From contig JAJTAY010000022.1 of NCBI GenBank assembly GCA_021287165.1, positions 1 to 64,000 on the forward strand: DNA of 64,000 nt, given 5' to 3'. Positions 63,709 to 64,000 of the stretch are shown here, one piece after another (position 1 is the first letter of the stretch; each line of letters opens with the position of its first letter). The stretch is from Bacteroidia bacterium (GTDB lineage Bacteria; Bacteroidota; Bacteroidia; Bacteroidales; F082). The position numbers and the translations under genes were made by a program. The notes beneath the pieces were generated by a model, which saw only the letters and a list, made by a program, of their open reading frames with translations, was not told where the DNA came from and ran no database searches.

Positions 63709-64000
63709 TGCTTTCTGTAAGTGTCAGGGCTTTGCCCGCCGAATTGCCCAAATCAGGCCTGGTTGGCAAAGCGGTGGCTGTGATCGATGTGCTTCGTGCA
63801 ACCACTGTTATGGCTACTGCCATGCACAACGGTGCACGAACTATTTATGCACGTGCCGAAATTGAAGAAGCCCGAAGACTGAAAAATGATCTTGGACCGA
63901 ACGCTTTGTTGTGCGGTGAGCGGAATGGCGGTCGCATCGAAGGTTTTGATCTGGGTAATTCGCCTTATGAGTTTGAAAAGCAAGTTGTTGAGGGCAAGGA
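63708..64000 (+). CDS. comB: 2-phosphosulfolactate phosphatase family protein (ComB), cut by window edge
   Basis: The first 97 codons are present. They show the family signatures VAVIDVLRATTVMATAMHNGA and CGERNGGRIEGFDLGNSP. ComB removes phosphate from phosphosulfolactate, known from coenzyme M synthesis in methanogens; in Bacteroidota the true substrate is not settled and may involve sulfonate metabolism (inference). Its ATG overlaps the pfkA stop by one base, so the two genes are coupled. Confidence 0.9.
   Translation, partial: MLSVSVRALPAELPKSGLVGKAVAVIDVLRATTVMATAMHNGARTIYARAEIEEARRLKNDLGPNALLCGERNGGRIEGFDLGNSPYEFEKQVVEGK

Overview
The window looks like chromosomal core genome from a member of the Bacteroidota (Bacteroidales-like), with mixed base composition. 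Four observations support this: a secreted protein ending in a type IX secretion sorting domain; about twenty promoters with the phylum-specific -7 box TAnnTTTG, some with a TTG/TTTG box 19-21 bases upstream; the gene order ftsX-DUF3098-uppP-truB-queA; and a DksA-family protein with the degenerate zinc site usual in this group. Species cannot be named from the sequence alone. There are about 44 protein genes, one tRNA and one gene cut by the right edge. I see no transposase, integrase, phage gene or CRISPR array.

Layout. 1-3430: two near-identical direct repeats (about 326 bases) flank an AT-richer segment with a type IX cargo protein and a frameshifted lipoprotein gene. 3662-10380: atpD-atpC (apart from the rest of the ATP synthase), lspA, a dksA-like gene and ileS. 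10380-14318: an RluB-type pseudouridine synthase with a long basic repeat tail, a tandem universal stress protein and a PlsC-type acyltransferase. 14381-22036: three linked multidomain histidine kinases, two sharing an unusual GAF domain. 22197-27681: a tripartite RND efflux operon. 27848-30476: a DnaQ-like exonuclease, a small membrane protein, and lipA-lipB. 30544-32842: an AAA/DUF4143 ATPase with an operator-like inverted repeat on its promoter, then two short SSB paralogues behind helically phased repeats. 32914-41932: lipoprotein, lamin-tail surface protein, asd, ribF, a CPBP protease, a C69 dipeptidase and a minimal MscS channel. 41982-47499: glyQS, a second DUF4143 ATPase, tag, queA, truB. 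47830-56759: uppP, DUF3098, ftsX, PIN-PhoH, tadA, polA and a YyaL-type protein. 56840-62181: an envelope operon, coaX - barrel protein - TPR protein - lptC - CNNM/CorC protein. 62294-64000: tRNA-Phe, pfkA and the start of comB.

Most genes are housekeeping: energy, tRNA charging and modification, envelope assembly, lipoate, repair. The less ordinary material is the repeat-bounded segment at the left, the kinase cluster (no DNA-binding output regulator, a degenerate Hpt-like tail, a cysteine cluster in a PAS domain), the two DUF4143 ATPase genes with matching promoter inverted repeats, and the tandem tail-less SSB pair with 10-base-phased repeats upstream. None is proven to be a new system; each is given with a decisive test.
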